Below are positions 18,644 through 26,897 of a DNA stretch of 64,000 bases, piece after piece (the first letter of the stretch is position 1; each line of letters opens with the position of its first letter). Origin of the DNA: Anaerolineae bacterium. Lineage in GTDB: Bacteria; Chloroflexota; Anaerolineae; Aggregatilineales; Phototrophicaceae. Under the pieces are notes generated by a model, which ran no database searches, was not told the DNA's origin, and worked only from the letters and a program-made list of their open reading frames with translations. Position numbers and translations under genes: made by a program. Location of the stretch: contig JAFLCG010000008.1 of the NCBI GenBank assembly GCA_017303635.1, positions 216,229-280,228 of the forward strand, in the 5' to 3' direction.

Positions 18644-20374
18644 ATGAAATCCACCCCTGCATCTGTTGCCCGTCCCTGGCTCATCCTGGCGATGATTTGT
18701 CTACCCGTGTTTATTGGTTCACTGGATCTGACCATCGTCAGCGCGTTCTTGCCGGAAGTCATCCTTGATCTGGGTCTGCCGCTGCAAACCACCCTGGATG
18801 ACGCTGCCTGGATCGTCACCGGTTATTTGCTGGCCTATGCTGTCAGTATGATGTTCATGGGCCGCCTGAGCGATCTGATCGGTCGACGGAAAGTCTATGT
18901 CGCCTGTCTGATCGTGTTCATGATCGGCTCGGTACTGGTGGCGACTTCGCATCTGTGGCCGACCGACTTCCTCTATTCGATCTTCCGCCGCCTGGGCCAA
19001 CGACCGGCCCGCGAAGAAGTGACCCTGCTGGCGATCATCCTTGGACGAGTAGTGCAGGCGCTGGGGGCCGGGGCGCTGGTGCCGGTCAGTCTGGCGCTGG
19101 TCAGTGATTTGTTCCCCCGCAATCGACGCGCCCAGCCGCTGGGTTTCATCGGTGCGGTGGATACCCTGGGCTGGGTACTGGGTCATCTGTACGGTGGCAT
19201 CCTGGTCAACTGGTTTGCCACCAATGAAGCGGGCTTCAGCGCGCTGTTGACCTCGCTCGGTTTGAACTGGCCGCCCCCCAACTGGCATACCTTGTTTTGG
19301 ATTAATGTCCCGCTGACCCTCTTGGCGCTGGTCTTTGTGCTGGTAGCCATGCGGAACGTGAAGGAGGAGCGGGCGACCGGGCGCTTTGACCTGCTCGGCA
19401 CGCTGCTGATTGCCGGGGCGTTCATCGCGCTGATTGTCGGCCTGGGGGCCAATACCGAACTCGACCCGACCACTGCCAGTTTTCAGGACGTATCCCCGCT
19501 GCCGAGCTACGCTGCGCCCGTCCTGTTGATCGCGCTGGTCAGCTTTATCGCCTTCATCGTCGTCGAGCGCCGGGTCAAAGATCCGCTGATGGATCTGTCA
19601 TTGTTCCGGCACCGCAATCTGGCATCCGGCGCGCTGGTGAATCTGTTCGTGGGATTCTGCCTGATGATCGGGTTGGTCATCGTCCCGATTCTGGTCAACG
19701 TGCGGGAAACCTCTACCGTTGAGGTGGTGCCAGCCGTCAGTGATCCGGCTGAACTGGCGGCGATGCAGGAAGCTGATGATGATCAAACCCTGGCGAATGC
19801 TGCCCTGCGGGTCGGTATCCTGCTCTCGGCGCTGACGGTGCCGATGGCGCTGGCGGCCATCCCCGGCGGTTGGTTGAGCGACCGCTTTGGCTATCGGATT
19901 GCCACGATCATCGGGTTGGGCCTGGCGTTGGTGGGTTTCTTCCTGGTCTTTGAGACCTGGACGTTGGAGCTTTCCGATACGGTCATCGCCTTGCAGATGA
20001 TCCTGATCGGTGTGGGCATCGGCCTGACTTTTTCCCCGATCAGCGCGGCGGTCATCAACACCGCGCCAGAAGACCAGCATGGGGTGGCGTCGGCGCTGGT
20101 CATCATCCTGCGGCTGATCGGCATGACGATTGCCACCTCCTCATTGACGACGCTGGCCCTCAGTCGGATCAACGCCCTCTCGGTTTCGACCATTTCTGTA
20201 GACATCAGTACGGCGGGTGGCGCGGAGGCCTTCATCGCGGCCTATGCCGGTATTACAGTACAGGTGCTGGGGGAAGTGGCGCTGATCGGTGCCGTCCTCT
20301 GTGCGCTCGGCCTGCTACCTGCGATTTTTGGTCTGCGGCGTGAGCGTAACCTGACTCAATCAACTGCATCCTGA
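18644..20374 (+). CDS. 14-TM MFS exporter (DHA2, EmrB/QacA type)
   Basis: A 576-residue proton-driven drug-efflux-type permease. It has the N-terminal SLDLTIVSAFLPEV pattern, motif A after TM2 (GRLSDLIGRRKVYV), motif C-like glycines (GAVDTLGWVLGHLYGG) and about 14 hydrophobic helices. A hydrophilic loop (about 365-385, VEVVPAVSDPAELAAMQEAD) splits the second half. Substrates cannot be inferred. The ATG at 18644 follows AAAGGA by a good spacing. The aminopeptidase gene follows after 24 bp, so the two are probably cotranscribed. Confidence 0.92.
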   Translation: MKSTPASVARPWLILAMICLPVFIGSLDLTIVSAFLPEVILDLGLPLQTTLDDAAWIVTGYLLAYAVSMMFMGRLSDLIGRRKVYVACLIVFMIGSVLVATSHLWPTDFLYSIFRRLGQRPAREEVTLLAIILGRVVQALGAGALVPVSLALVSDLFPRNRRAQPLGFIGAVDTLGWVLGHLYGGILVNWFATNEAGFSALLTSLGLNWPPPNWHTLFWINVPLTLLALVFVLVAMRNVKEERATGRFDLLGTLLIAGAFIALIVGLGANTELDPTTASFQDVSPLPSYAAPVLLIALVSFIAFIVVERRVKDPLMDLSLFRHRNLASGALVNLFVGFCLMIGLVIVPILVNVRETSTVEVVPAVSDPAELAAMQEADDDQTLANAALRVGILLSALTVPMALAAIPGGWLSDRFGYRIATIIGLGLALVGFFLVFETWTLELSDTVIALQMILIGVGIGLTFSPISAAVINTAPEDQHGVASALVIILRLIGMTIATSSLTTLALSRINALSVSTISVDISTAGGAEAFIAAYAGITVQVLGEVALIGAVLCALGLLPAIFGLRRERNLTQSTAS

Positions 20375-20398
20375 TTCACCCCTTTGGAGAGACTGTCC

Positions 20399-21490
20399 AT
20401 GCCATCCCAACGTTCCCGCCTGCGCGACCTGGGCATTTCGATTGGTGTACTGCCGACCGGCCCGCTCAATGCCATCACCGATGTGGAAGGGGTGCAGGTC
20501 GGGCATTTCACGCTGATCCACGACACCCCCCGCATCGCCCGCACCGGCGTAACGGTCATCCTTCCGCGCCCATCGGGTAAAGGGCATGTTTGGGACAACC
20601 ACTGTTTTGCCGGGTTCCATGTCCTCAATGGGAATGGGGATTTCACCGGCACGCACTGGCTGGAAGAGTCTGGTCATCTGACCACGCCGATTGGGCTGAC
20701 CAATACCAATCAGGTGGGGTTGGTGCGGGATACGCTGGCGGCCTGGGAGATCGAGCATACGGGCAGCGAACTGTGGACTCTGCCGCTGGCAGCGGAAACC
20801 TGCGATAGCTGGCTGAACGATATGAACGCCTTCAGCCTGCGGGAAGAACACGTCCGGGCGGCGCTGCAATCGGCATCCAGCGGGCCAGTGGCTGAGGGCA
20901 ATGTGGGTGGCGGCACCGGCATGATTTGCTACGACTTCAAGGGCGGCATTGGCACATCCTCCCGCGTGGTCGAGACCGCGTCCGGGCGCTTCACAGTTGG
21001 TGTACTGGTACAGGCCAACTTTGGTGACCGGGCGAATCTGCGCGTGGATGGCGTGCCGGTGGGCCGGGAGATCAATCACCAGCGAGTGCCGGATGCCTGG
21101 ACGGAGCCGAACGTGACCGGGCGCTCGATCATCATCATTCTGGCGACGGATGCGCCGCTGCTGGCGAGCCAGTGCCGCCGTCTGGCGCAGCGGGCGACCA
21201 TCGGGTTGGCGCGGACGGGCGGGATAGGGCATAACGGCAGCGGCGACCTGTTCCTGGCGTTCTCGACCGGGAACGATGTGCCAGCCGGGGCCACTGAAGC
21301 GTTTTCAGTAAAGACGCTGCCCCAGCAGCAGATGAATCCGTTGTTCGATGCTGCCGTCGAGTCGACCGAGGAAGCGATCCTGAACGCGCTGACGGCGGCG
21401 GAAACCATGACAGGTTACAAAGGGCGGACGGCTCACGCACTGCCTTTGGATACGCTGGTCGAGGTGATGCAGCGCTTTACGCCCGGCTAA
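20399..21490 (+). CDS. P1 family (DmpA/BapA-type, S58) aminopeptidase
   Basis: 363 residues. It belongs to the self-processing N-terminal nucleophile aminopeptidases that release D- or beta-amino acids. It opens with RLRDLGISIGVLPTGPLNAITDVEGVQVGH, the typical P1 start, and has the GNVGGGTGMICYDFKGGIGT core. In GGIGHNGSGDLFLAFST the Gly-Ser bond is the expected autocleavage site and the Ser becomes the nucleophile of the beta subunit. The ATG at 20399 is preferred because GGAGAG lies 8 nt upstream; an in-frame TTG at 20384 is less likely. The 3' end overlaps the convergent DUF1579-like gene by 14 bp. Confidence 0.9.
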   Translation: MPSQRSRLRDLGISIGVLPTGPLNAITDVEGVQVGHFTLIHDTPRIARTGVTVILPRPSGKGHVWDNHCFAGFHVLNGNGDFTGTHWLEESGHLTTPIGLTNTNQVGLVRDTLAAWEIEHTGSELWTLPLAAETCDSWLNDMNAFSLREEHVRAALQSASSGPVAEGNVGGGTGMICYDFKGGIGTSSRVVETASGRFTVGVLVQANFGDRANLRVDGVPVGREINHQRVPDAWTEPNVTGRSIIIILATDAPLLASQCRRLAQRATIGLARTGGIGHNGSGDLFLAFSTGNDVPAGATEAFSVKTLPQQQMNPLFDAAVESTEEAILNALTAAETMTGYKGRTAHALPLDTLVEVMQRFTPG

Positions 21491-21938
21491 AATCCATACG
21501 CCAATTCATCTCCCAGGTGAGTCCGCCATCGGCAGAAAACGCCTGCTCCCAGCGTGGAGTCGGCGTATCGATGCCTGACCAGGTGAAGACCACCCGGATG
21601 GGACGACCTTCAAAAGTATCATCCCCTTCAAATTGCCCGACGCCATTGCTAAAGCTGCCGACGACGGGTGGTTCGAGTACGCCAGTGCGGTTGCTGGCCC
21701 AGTAGATACTCCACTGCTGCGTCGCCAGGTTGAAGAAGCGCAGCGACATACCGATATAGCCCGGCCAGTGCGGGGTGCGGAACTCATCCTGATTGCCCAC
21801 GCCATCCAGCAGCGGGCGGCAGAGGCTGGTGGCCGGGAAGTCTTCCCACTCGGTGGAACCTTGCAGACGCTTCACCAGCCGATGGTTCTGCACTTGCCAG
21901 GCACCATGCAAGAAGTCGAAATCATTCGGGGATGTCAT
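21477..21938 (-). CDS. DUF1579-like lipocalin-type protein
   Basis: A 153-residue soluble protein beginning MTSPNDFDFLHGAWQVQNHR and continuing VKRLQGSTEWEDFPATSLCRPLLDGVGNQDEF. The FDFLhGxWxVxNxR opening and alternating beta strands fit DUF1579 and related eight-strand barrels, usually annotated as hypothetical. It is convergent with the aminopeptidase gene and overlaps its last 14 bp. It has no recognisable operon partner. Confidence 0.75.
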   Translation of the reverse strand: MTSPNDFDFLHGAWQVQNHRLVKRLQGSTEWEDFPATSLCRPLLDGVGNQDEFRTPHWPGYIGMSLRFFNLATQQWSIYWASNRTGVLEPPVVGSFSNGVGQFEGDDTFEGRPIRVVFTWSGIDTPTPRWEQAFSADGGLTWEMNWRMDFSRA

Positions 21939-22049
21939 ACGGGTTACTCCAGGTGGGAAAGGCTATAGCCCTCAGGTTAGGCGGTAACCCGGTCAGGATG
22001 TGTCCGCATTCAACTGCTGGTTTTGACTTGTGGAAAGGCGGTCAAGGCC

Positions 22050-22225
22050 AAAGACCTGTCATTGCGGCGGCGGCGGCGGCGAACCGGACGGGGGGGCGTT
22101 GCCGCAATCGCTGCGAGGAACGCTTTATCCCGACACCATCAGCGCTTTGCGTAAATTCAACCCTACCACATTCTGAGCGATTGATTCGGAACATTTGTTC
22201 CGATTTTGTTCCAGTTTTTCGCAAA
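22050..22225 (+). repeat. Dispersed GGAACA-palindrome element, copy 1
   Basis: The 359-bp gap before the DUF2142 gene holds a GGC-rich tract (GCGGCGGCGGCGGCGAACCGG, near 22064-22085). About 100 bp on comes the palindrome GGAACATTTGTTCC (22188-22201), followed by GATTTT and a further GTTCC (22208-22212). Two other gaps in the window hold the same end structure. The palindrome resembles Gram-positive LexA boxes (GAAC-N4-GTTC). No gene is seen in this gap. Confidence 0.65.
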
Positions 22226-22297
22226 TCCCTAATTGGATGTGTGTAATTGCTTGATAAAATAGGGTTTCATCTATTCGATAACAGATTATACGTGCTT

Positions 22298-24457
22298 ATG
22301 AATGCTGACCGTCTGGCGCTCCTTATCCTCGTCGGCTTTATCTTTTTGGGGCTGACCTATTCCGCCTCAACGCCAATCTTTGAAGCGCCGGATGAGGCTG
22401 CCCACTTCCTTTATGCCCATAACATTATTGAAGAAAATGCGCTTCCGTTGATGACGAACCGGGCGGAGGTTCTCGCCAGCTTATCCTGGCAGCGGCACCA
22501 ACCGCCGCTGCTCTACATGACCAGCGCACTATTCATCCGTTGGATTGATCGCAGCGATGTTCAGGAATACCTGCGTGTGAATCCGCTGGCGGTGCAGGGG
22601 GATGTCAGCCTCAACAACCTGAATACTCAATTACATACTTATGCGGTTCCAACAGGCGGTACGCTGACGGCAGTCCGAGTCATGCGCCTGCTCTGCCTAA
22701 TGCTGGCGGCTTCGACCCTGTGGTTTATCTACCGGACAGGGCGGCTGGTTTCCGGTCAGCCGCTGGTCGGATGTTTGGCGATGCTGCTGGTTGCTGTGAT
22801 GCCCACGTTTGTGTTTATTGGAGCCAGCATCAATAACGATAACCTGGTCACATTTCTGTATAGTGCCGGTGTGTACTGGCTCGTAGAGCGCTGGTACATG
22901 CGGCGGATCAGCATCCGGCAGGCGGTGGTGTTAGGACTTATCGCCGGGGGCGTAGCGCTCAGCAAATATCAGGGACTGCCATTTATTGGGTTAGCGGGCG
23001 GGGTGCTGCTGATCGGTGCGCTGGTAGGCCGCTGGACGTGGCGGGATGCTGGGGTTGGATTGTCCGGTTTGGCATTAGGTGTATTGCTACTGGCAGGGTG
23101 GTGGTATGTTCGTAATCTACAATTGTATGGCGACCTGATGGCGATCCAGACCACGCGCTCGATCTGGGGGCGCGGCCCGGTCACGACCGACCTGGGCGCA
23201 CGGTTGATCGAGTTCGCCGGGGTGTGGCGCTCGATGTGGTACATGCTCGGCTATCTGAATATCCCCGGGCCAGCCTGGTTATATCCTTGGGTGACACTGG
23301 TCAGCGGTGCTGGCCTGATCGCTGGGATCATGGTCTACGTCCGTAGGCGGCGCTGGTTTGCGGCGTTGCTGCTGCCTACAGTGATCGTACTCTTGTGGGT
23401 GACACTGTATTTCAGCACCGGGCAGATCAATACCTCACAGGGGCGGTTTCTCTTTCCGAGTCTGGTTGCATTTGCCCCGTTGGTCGCTACTGGCTTATAT
23501 AGTTTGCTGAGACAACGCAGTATGCTTATCCTGCTGCCTCTGGTGCTGGTGACCTTATTGACGCCTGCCGATCTACTGCGGGCTTATCGTCCATTAGAAG
23601 TCGTTGCTAGCCTGCCGGATGGGGCCATATCGGTTGACCGTGAAGCCGAAGGCTTGCGATTAGTAGGCTACCGGTTGCAAACTCCGGTGGTGTCACCGGA
23701 TGGTCTGGTCGAAGTCGATGTTTACTTTCAGGGCCAGCATCCGGACGACCCCTCCCTCACTATAGCGGCACTCGACCCGATTAGTTTTGCACCCTTGGGT
23801 CAGGCCGAATTCTATCCTGGGATAGCGGCAGTCAGCACCCTGGACCCGGCTCAACTGTATCGTGTGAGAGCCGTACTGCAATTGAATGCAACTCCCTACT
23901 CCCCCCGTAAATTGGAACTTCTGTTTCAGTGGCGAGTGATTGACCCGACCGATACCCGGCAAGGACGGTTGCTCACCTGGAATGATGGCGGCTACTCCGC
24001 GTTGCTGCCGGGGCCGCTGCTTCAGGATACGGCTTACGTACTACCAGATGCGGCGGCTCCTGCTGATATCCGCTTTGGTGATGCGATCCAATTGACGGGC
24101 TATACGCTACCGGACTCGCTAATGCTGAAACCGGGCGAGACCCTGCCGATCACACTGTTCTGGCAAAGCCTGAGCACCCAACCGGATGATTTGCGACTGG
24201 CCTTCGGTTTACTGAATGCGGCTGATCAGATTTTGATTCAGTCAGATGGTTATCCGGCAGGTTTGCCTTCGCCTGCATGGCTACCGGGCTTGCGCTTCAC
24301 CGATAGCCGCGAGTTGCTCATTCCGGAAGATGCAACACCTGGCAGTTACCGTCTGTATCTGGCATGGTATCGCAGCCGAGATAACGAACGATTGCCGCTG
24401 GTCGGCATGGAAGGGAATCTGTATATGGGTTTGCCCGCTGTCGAAGTTATTCCCTGA
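22298..24457 (+). CDS. DUF2142-type polytopic membrane protein (GT-C-like)
   Basis: About 719 residues. It opens with a helix and then TPIFEAPDEAAHFLYAHN, the diagnostic DUF2142 motif that resembles the acidic loop of GT-C glycosyltransferases. About 10-12 helices occupy roughly residues 1-440, including KYQGLPFIGLAGG. A soluble C-terminal beta domain (about 450-719) has repeated LPGETLPITLFWQ-type motifs and probably lies outside the cell. It is likely an envelope glycan or lipid-linked sugar transferase, by family inference only. The ATG at 22298 is used; a TTG at 22247 in frame would add 17 residues. The SGNH gene converges 1 bp after its stop. Confidence 0.82.
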   Translation: MNADRLALLILVGFIFLGLTYSASTPIFEAPDEAAHFLYAHNIIEENALPLMTNRAEVLASLSWQRHQPPLLYMTSALFIRWIDRSDVQEYLRVNPLAVQGDVSLNNLNTQLHTYAVPTGGTLTAVRVMRLLCLMLAASTLWFIYRTGRLVSGQPLVGCLAMLLVAVMPTFVFIGASINNDNLVTFLYSAGVYWLVERWYMRRISIRQAVVLGLIAGGVALSKYQGLPFIGLAGGVLLIGALVGRWTWRDAGVGLSGLALGVLLLAGWWYVRNLQLYGDLMAIQTTRSIWGRGPVTTDLGARLIEFAGVWRSMWYMLGYLNIPGPAWLYPWVTLVSGAGLIAGIMVYVRRRRWFAALLLPTVIVLLWVTLYFSTGQINTSQGRFLFPSLVAFAPLVATGLYSLLRQRSMLILLPLVLVTLLTPADLLRAYRPLEVVASLPDGAISVDREAEGLRLVGYRLQTPVVSPDGLVEVDVYFQGQHPDDPSLTIAALDPISFAPLGQAEFYPGIAAVSTLDPAQLYRVRAVLQLNATPYSPRKLELLFQWRVIDPTDTRQGRLLTWNDGGYSALLPGPLLQDTAYVLPDAAAPADIRFGDAIQLTGYTLPDSLMLKPGETLPITLFWQSLSTQPDDLRLAFGLLNAADQILIQSDGYPAGLPSPAWLPGLRFTDSRELLIPEDATPGSYRLYLAWYRSRDNERLPLVGMEGNLYMGLPAVEVIP

Positions 24458-24458
24458 C

Positions 24459-25130
24459 TCAATCTCGCAGAAAGTCCGCCAGGAGGGTGGCGATGCGGGT
24501 GGCAGCCGCGTCAGTCAGGTGGATGCCGTCGAAACTGTAGCTATACCCGCCCGCCTGCTGGAGGGCGGCATAGCGTTTGCGACCCAGCGTCACCTCCAGG
24601 CCGATCCGGTAGTGGTCCAGCCCTAGCGGTGGGCGCTCTGGCACGCTGGCCGGGGTGAGCGCCGCCATCAGATCCAGACTGGGAATGTTCAGTTCCGTAC
24701 ACAACTCGCGCTGAAGGGTGTTCATCTCCTGCAGGGCGTTGACCAGCGCCGGTCGATATTCGACGGGCGGCAGCGCGACCCAGGTGCGGATCCCGGCATG
24801 TTGGAGCTTCATGAGAATAGCCCGCAGATTTTCGCGGAAGGCGATGGGGCTGATGTGCCCTTGCGGAATGCGCTTCGCCAGCCGGTAGTAAGGGCGGCTG
24901 CCGGGTTCGGCGTGGGAAGTGGCGTCATTGATACCAACCATGACCAGGCAGCCATCCGACTTTTCGGCGATCACATCCTGCTCGATACGGCGGTAGAGGT
25001 TGAGGCTGGTATCCCCGTTGACCCCCTGATTGATGAAGGTATGCCCCCGCAGGAGCGTCGCCAGCTTATCGAGATAACTGACGCCGTGCGTCCCCTGGGT
25101 GAGGCTGTCGCCAAAAAAGACCAGTTTCAT
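24459..25130 (-). CDS. SGNH/GDSL-family hydrolase
   Basis: A 223-residue esterase/lipase-type enzyme. Block I is VFFGDSLTQG (catalytic Ser), block II QGVNGDTS (Gly), block III VMVGINDA (Asn) and block V FDGIHLTDAAATR (Asp-x-x-His). All catalytic blocks are intact. There is no signal peptide, so it is probably cytoplasmic. The substrate is unknown, though such enzymes deacylate sugars or lipids. The ATG at 25130 gives MKLVFFGDSLTQG. It is divergent from the nuo operon. Confidence 0.9.
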   Translation of the reverse strand: MKLVFFGDSLTQGTHGVSYLDKLATLLRGHTFINQGVNGDTSLNLYRRIEQDVIAEKSDGCLVMVGINDATSHAEPGSRPYYRLAKRIPQGHISPIAFRENLRAILMKLQHAGIRTWVALPPVEYRPALVNALQEMNTLQRELCTELNIPSLDLMAALTPASVPERPPLGLDHYRIGLEVTLGRKRYAALQQAGGYSYSFDGIHLTDAAATRIATLLADFLRD

Positions 25131-25167
25131 GGGCTGTTTCTCAAGTGAGCGTATTCATAAAATCGGT

Positions 25168-25230
25168 TTGCTTTACAGCCTGAGTCGTGGATAAAATCCC
25201 TTTGACTCCGATAGCGGAGTATGTTAACCT
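25168..25230 (+). promoter_or_regulatory. Candidate nuo operon promoters
   Basis: Two sigma-70-like options precede nuoA. The first is TTGCTT (25168-25173) with an 18-bp spacer and TAAAAT (25192-25197). The second is TTGACT (25202-25207) with a 17-bp spacer and a weak TAACCT (25225-25230). Either would give a short leader. This is pattern matching only. Confidence 0.4.
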
Positions 25231-25286
25231 GTGTTGGCCTATTTGTTCAAAAAAGAACAAACTCCAGTTGCCGGAGACAATCGTAC

Positions 25287-25646
25287 ATGGCTTTACAAGA
25301 ATTTGCCCCGATAGGCGTTCTCATCCTCCTGGCTATTATTGTCGCCTTGCTGGTCAATAGCCTTTCCTGGTTGCTCGGTCCGTTCAAGCCCACCGAGCGT
25401 AAATCCGCGCCGTATGAATCGGGTATGAAACCGATTGGCCCCGGCACCCGCCGGATGCCGGTCAAGTTCTATCTGGTCGCAGTGCTCTTCATTATATTCG
25501 ATGTGGAAGTCATCTTCTTCCTGCCCTGGGCGGTCAAACTGCGTGAGTTGGGCGTGTATGGGCTGATTACCATGGGTGTGTTTCTATTCATTTTGACGGT
25601 CGGCTTTGTGTATGAGTGGAAGAAAGGCGCGTTGGAATGGGAGTAG
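25287..25646 (+). CDS. nuoA: NADH-quinone oxidoreductase subunit A
   Basis: A 119-residue membrane subunit of complex I with three helices. The family signature YESGMKPIG lies in the first loop, followed by FYLVAVLFIIFDVEVIFFLPWA in helix 2. The ATG at 25287 gives MALQEFAPIGVLILLAI; an upstream in-frame extension to 25221 is unlikely. It is the first gene of the nuo cluster and overlaps nuoB by 10 bp, so the two are translationally coupled. Confidence 0.95.
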   Translation: MALQEFAPIGVLILLAIIVALLVNSLSWLLGPFKPTERKSAPYESGMKPIGPGTRRMPVKFYLVAVLFIIFDVEVIFFLPWAVKLRELGVYGLITMGVFLFILTVGFVYEWKKGALEWE

Positions 25647-26125
25647 TCAGCTCAAAACTCGGTAATCTGGGCGTGGTCACCACCACGCTGGATCAAGTGT
25701 TTAACTGGGGTCGGAATGGTGCGATGTGGCCGCTGCTGTTCGGCCTGGCCTGCTGCGCCATTGAAATGATGGCGACCCAGGCTTCTGATTATGATATGTC
25801 CCGCTTCGGTATGGAACTCAACCGCGCCAGCCCGCGCCAGAGCGATCTGATGATCGTGGCTGGCCGTGTGACCCGCAAGATGGCCCCGGTCGTGCGCCAG
25901 TTGTACGATCAAATGCCGTACCCCAAGTATGTGGTTTCGATGGGGGACTGCGCTTCGTGCAGCGGTGTCTATAACAACTATGCGCTGGTGCAGGGTGTGG
26001 ATGAGATCGTCCCGGTGGATGTGTATGTGGCGGGGTGCCCGCCGCGCCCGGAGCAGCTCATTCACGGAATTATGACGCTGCATGAAAAAGTGCGTGGCGA
26101 AAGCATCCGTAACTGGGCGTCATAG
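25637..26125 (+). CDS. nuoB: NADH-quinone oxidoreductase subunit B (cluster N2)
   Basis: A 162-residue subunit carrying the terminal [4Fe-4S] cluster N2 that passes electrons to quinone. The expected ligands are the adjacent pair C39-C40 (LACCAIEMM), C105 (GDCASCSG) and C134 (GCPPRPE). The ATG at 25637 overlaps the end of nuoA; a GTG at 25616 in frame would add seven residues and is less likely. The next gap (26126-26229) contains two palindromic repeats before nuoC. Confidence 0.96.
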   Translation: MGVVSSKLGNLGVVTTTLDQVFNWGRNGAMWPLLFGLACCAIEMMATQASDYDMSRFGMELNRASPRQSDLMIVAGRVTRKMAPVVRQLYDQMPYPKYVVSMGDCASCSGVYNNYALVQGVDEIVPVDVYVAGCPPRPEQLIHGIMTLHEKVRGESIRNWAS

Positions 26126-26131
26126 GCCCTC

Positions 26132-26160
26132 ATAGGGGTGACCCGCCGGGTGACCTCTAC
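26132..26160. repeat. Palindromic repeat family 2, nuoB-nuoC gap
   Basis: ATAGGGGTGACCCGCCGGGT followed by GACCTCTAC, a near-perfect hairpin of the same type as the copy at 38846. Confidence 0.6.
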
Positions 26161-26180
26161 AAACATGAAAGATGAAAGGC

Positions 26181-26207
26181 GGACGTCCAGAGGGGCGTCC
26201 CCATGTA
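26181..26207. repeat. Palindromic repeat family 2, second copy in the nuoB-nuoC gap
   Basis: GGACGTCCAGAGGGGCGTCC followed by CCATGTA. A hairpin with the reverse-oriented ending (CCC-x-TGTA) of the family. Confidence 0.55.
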
Positions 26208-26229
26208 TTTTGAGCAAAGGTGATTGTGC

Positions 26230-26766
26230 ATGAGCCTTCCCCAGCCTAAAGACCCGGTTGAATCGGTCAAGGCGGCCCTGCCGACTGCTGTCCTGGATGT
26301 GACGGCTTTCCGGGGGGATACGACGCTGGTCGTCGCGCCGGAGCAGATCGTGGCGGTGTGCAAGTATCTGCGCGATACACCCGGCCTGGTCTATAACTTC
26401 CTGTCGGACATCAGCGCGGTGGACTACTACCCGGAATACAATCGTCCGGGGCGCTTTGGTGTGGTCTACCACCTGCTCTCCATGCTGTACAAGCGCCGTA
26501 TCACCCTCAAGACCTATGTGCAGGAAGAAGAACCTGTACTGGACTCGGTGGTCAGCGTGTGGCCGGCAGCCAACTGGCTGGAGCGTGAGATCATCGACAT
26601 GATGGGGATCGATTTCAACGGTAACCCGGATAAGCGCCGCGTGCTGATGCCTGCCGACTGGAACGGTCACCCGCACCGCCGCGACTATCCATTAGGTTAT
26701 GAAACGATCATGTTCTCCTTCAATGTTGAGGAGATCATGAAACATAAGCCGAAGGCGACTGAGTAG
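26230..26766 (+). CDS. nuoC: NADH-quinone oxidoreductase subunit C
   Basis: A 178-residue peripheral-arm subunit (30-kDa family) that contacts NuoD near the quinone site. The hallmark WLEREIIDMMGIDFNGNPD and the HPHRRDYPLGYE end are present. The ATG at 26230 has AAGGTGA upstream; TTG at 26224 is less likely. It is followed by a 131-bp spacer with a palindromic repeat before nuoD. Confidence 0.95.
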   Translation: MSLPQPKDPVESVKAALPTAVLDVTAFRGDTTLVVAPEQIVAVCKYLRDTPGLVYNFLSDISAVDYYPEYNRPGRFGVVYHLLSMLYKRRITLKTYVQEEEPVLDSVVSVWPAANWLEREIIDMMGIDFNGNPDKRRVLMPADWNGHPHRRDYPLGYETIMFSFNVEEIMKHKPKATE

Positions 26767-26812
26767 GGACGCGCAAGTGCGAAGCCTCCCCGTGGGATGG
26801 CGCTTCCGCTTT

Positions 26813-26837
26813 GGGGCGACCTGTCGGGTCACCCGTA
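26813..26837. repeat. Palindromic repeat family 2, nuoC-nuoD gap
   Basis: GGGGCGACCTGTCGGGTCAC followed by CCGTA. It lies between nuoC and nuoD. Confidence 0.55.
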
Positions 26838-26897
26838 TAGACGATGTACATGATTTGACGCAGACGGTTCGCCGTAATGATTTGAGGATGTAGCACA

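Noticed and set aside
22188..22201. Definite LexA box controlling the DUF2142 gene
   Set aside because: The palindrome is part of a dispersed element present also at two places without SOS genes, so a LexA role is kept only as a hypothesis.
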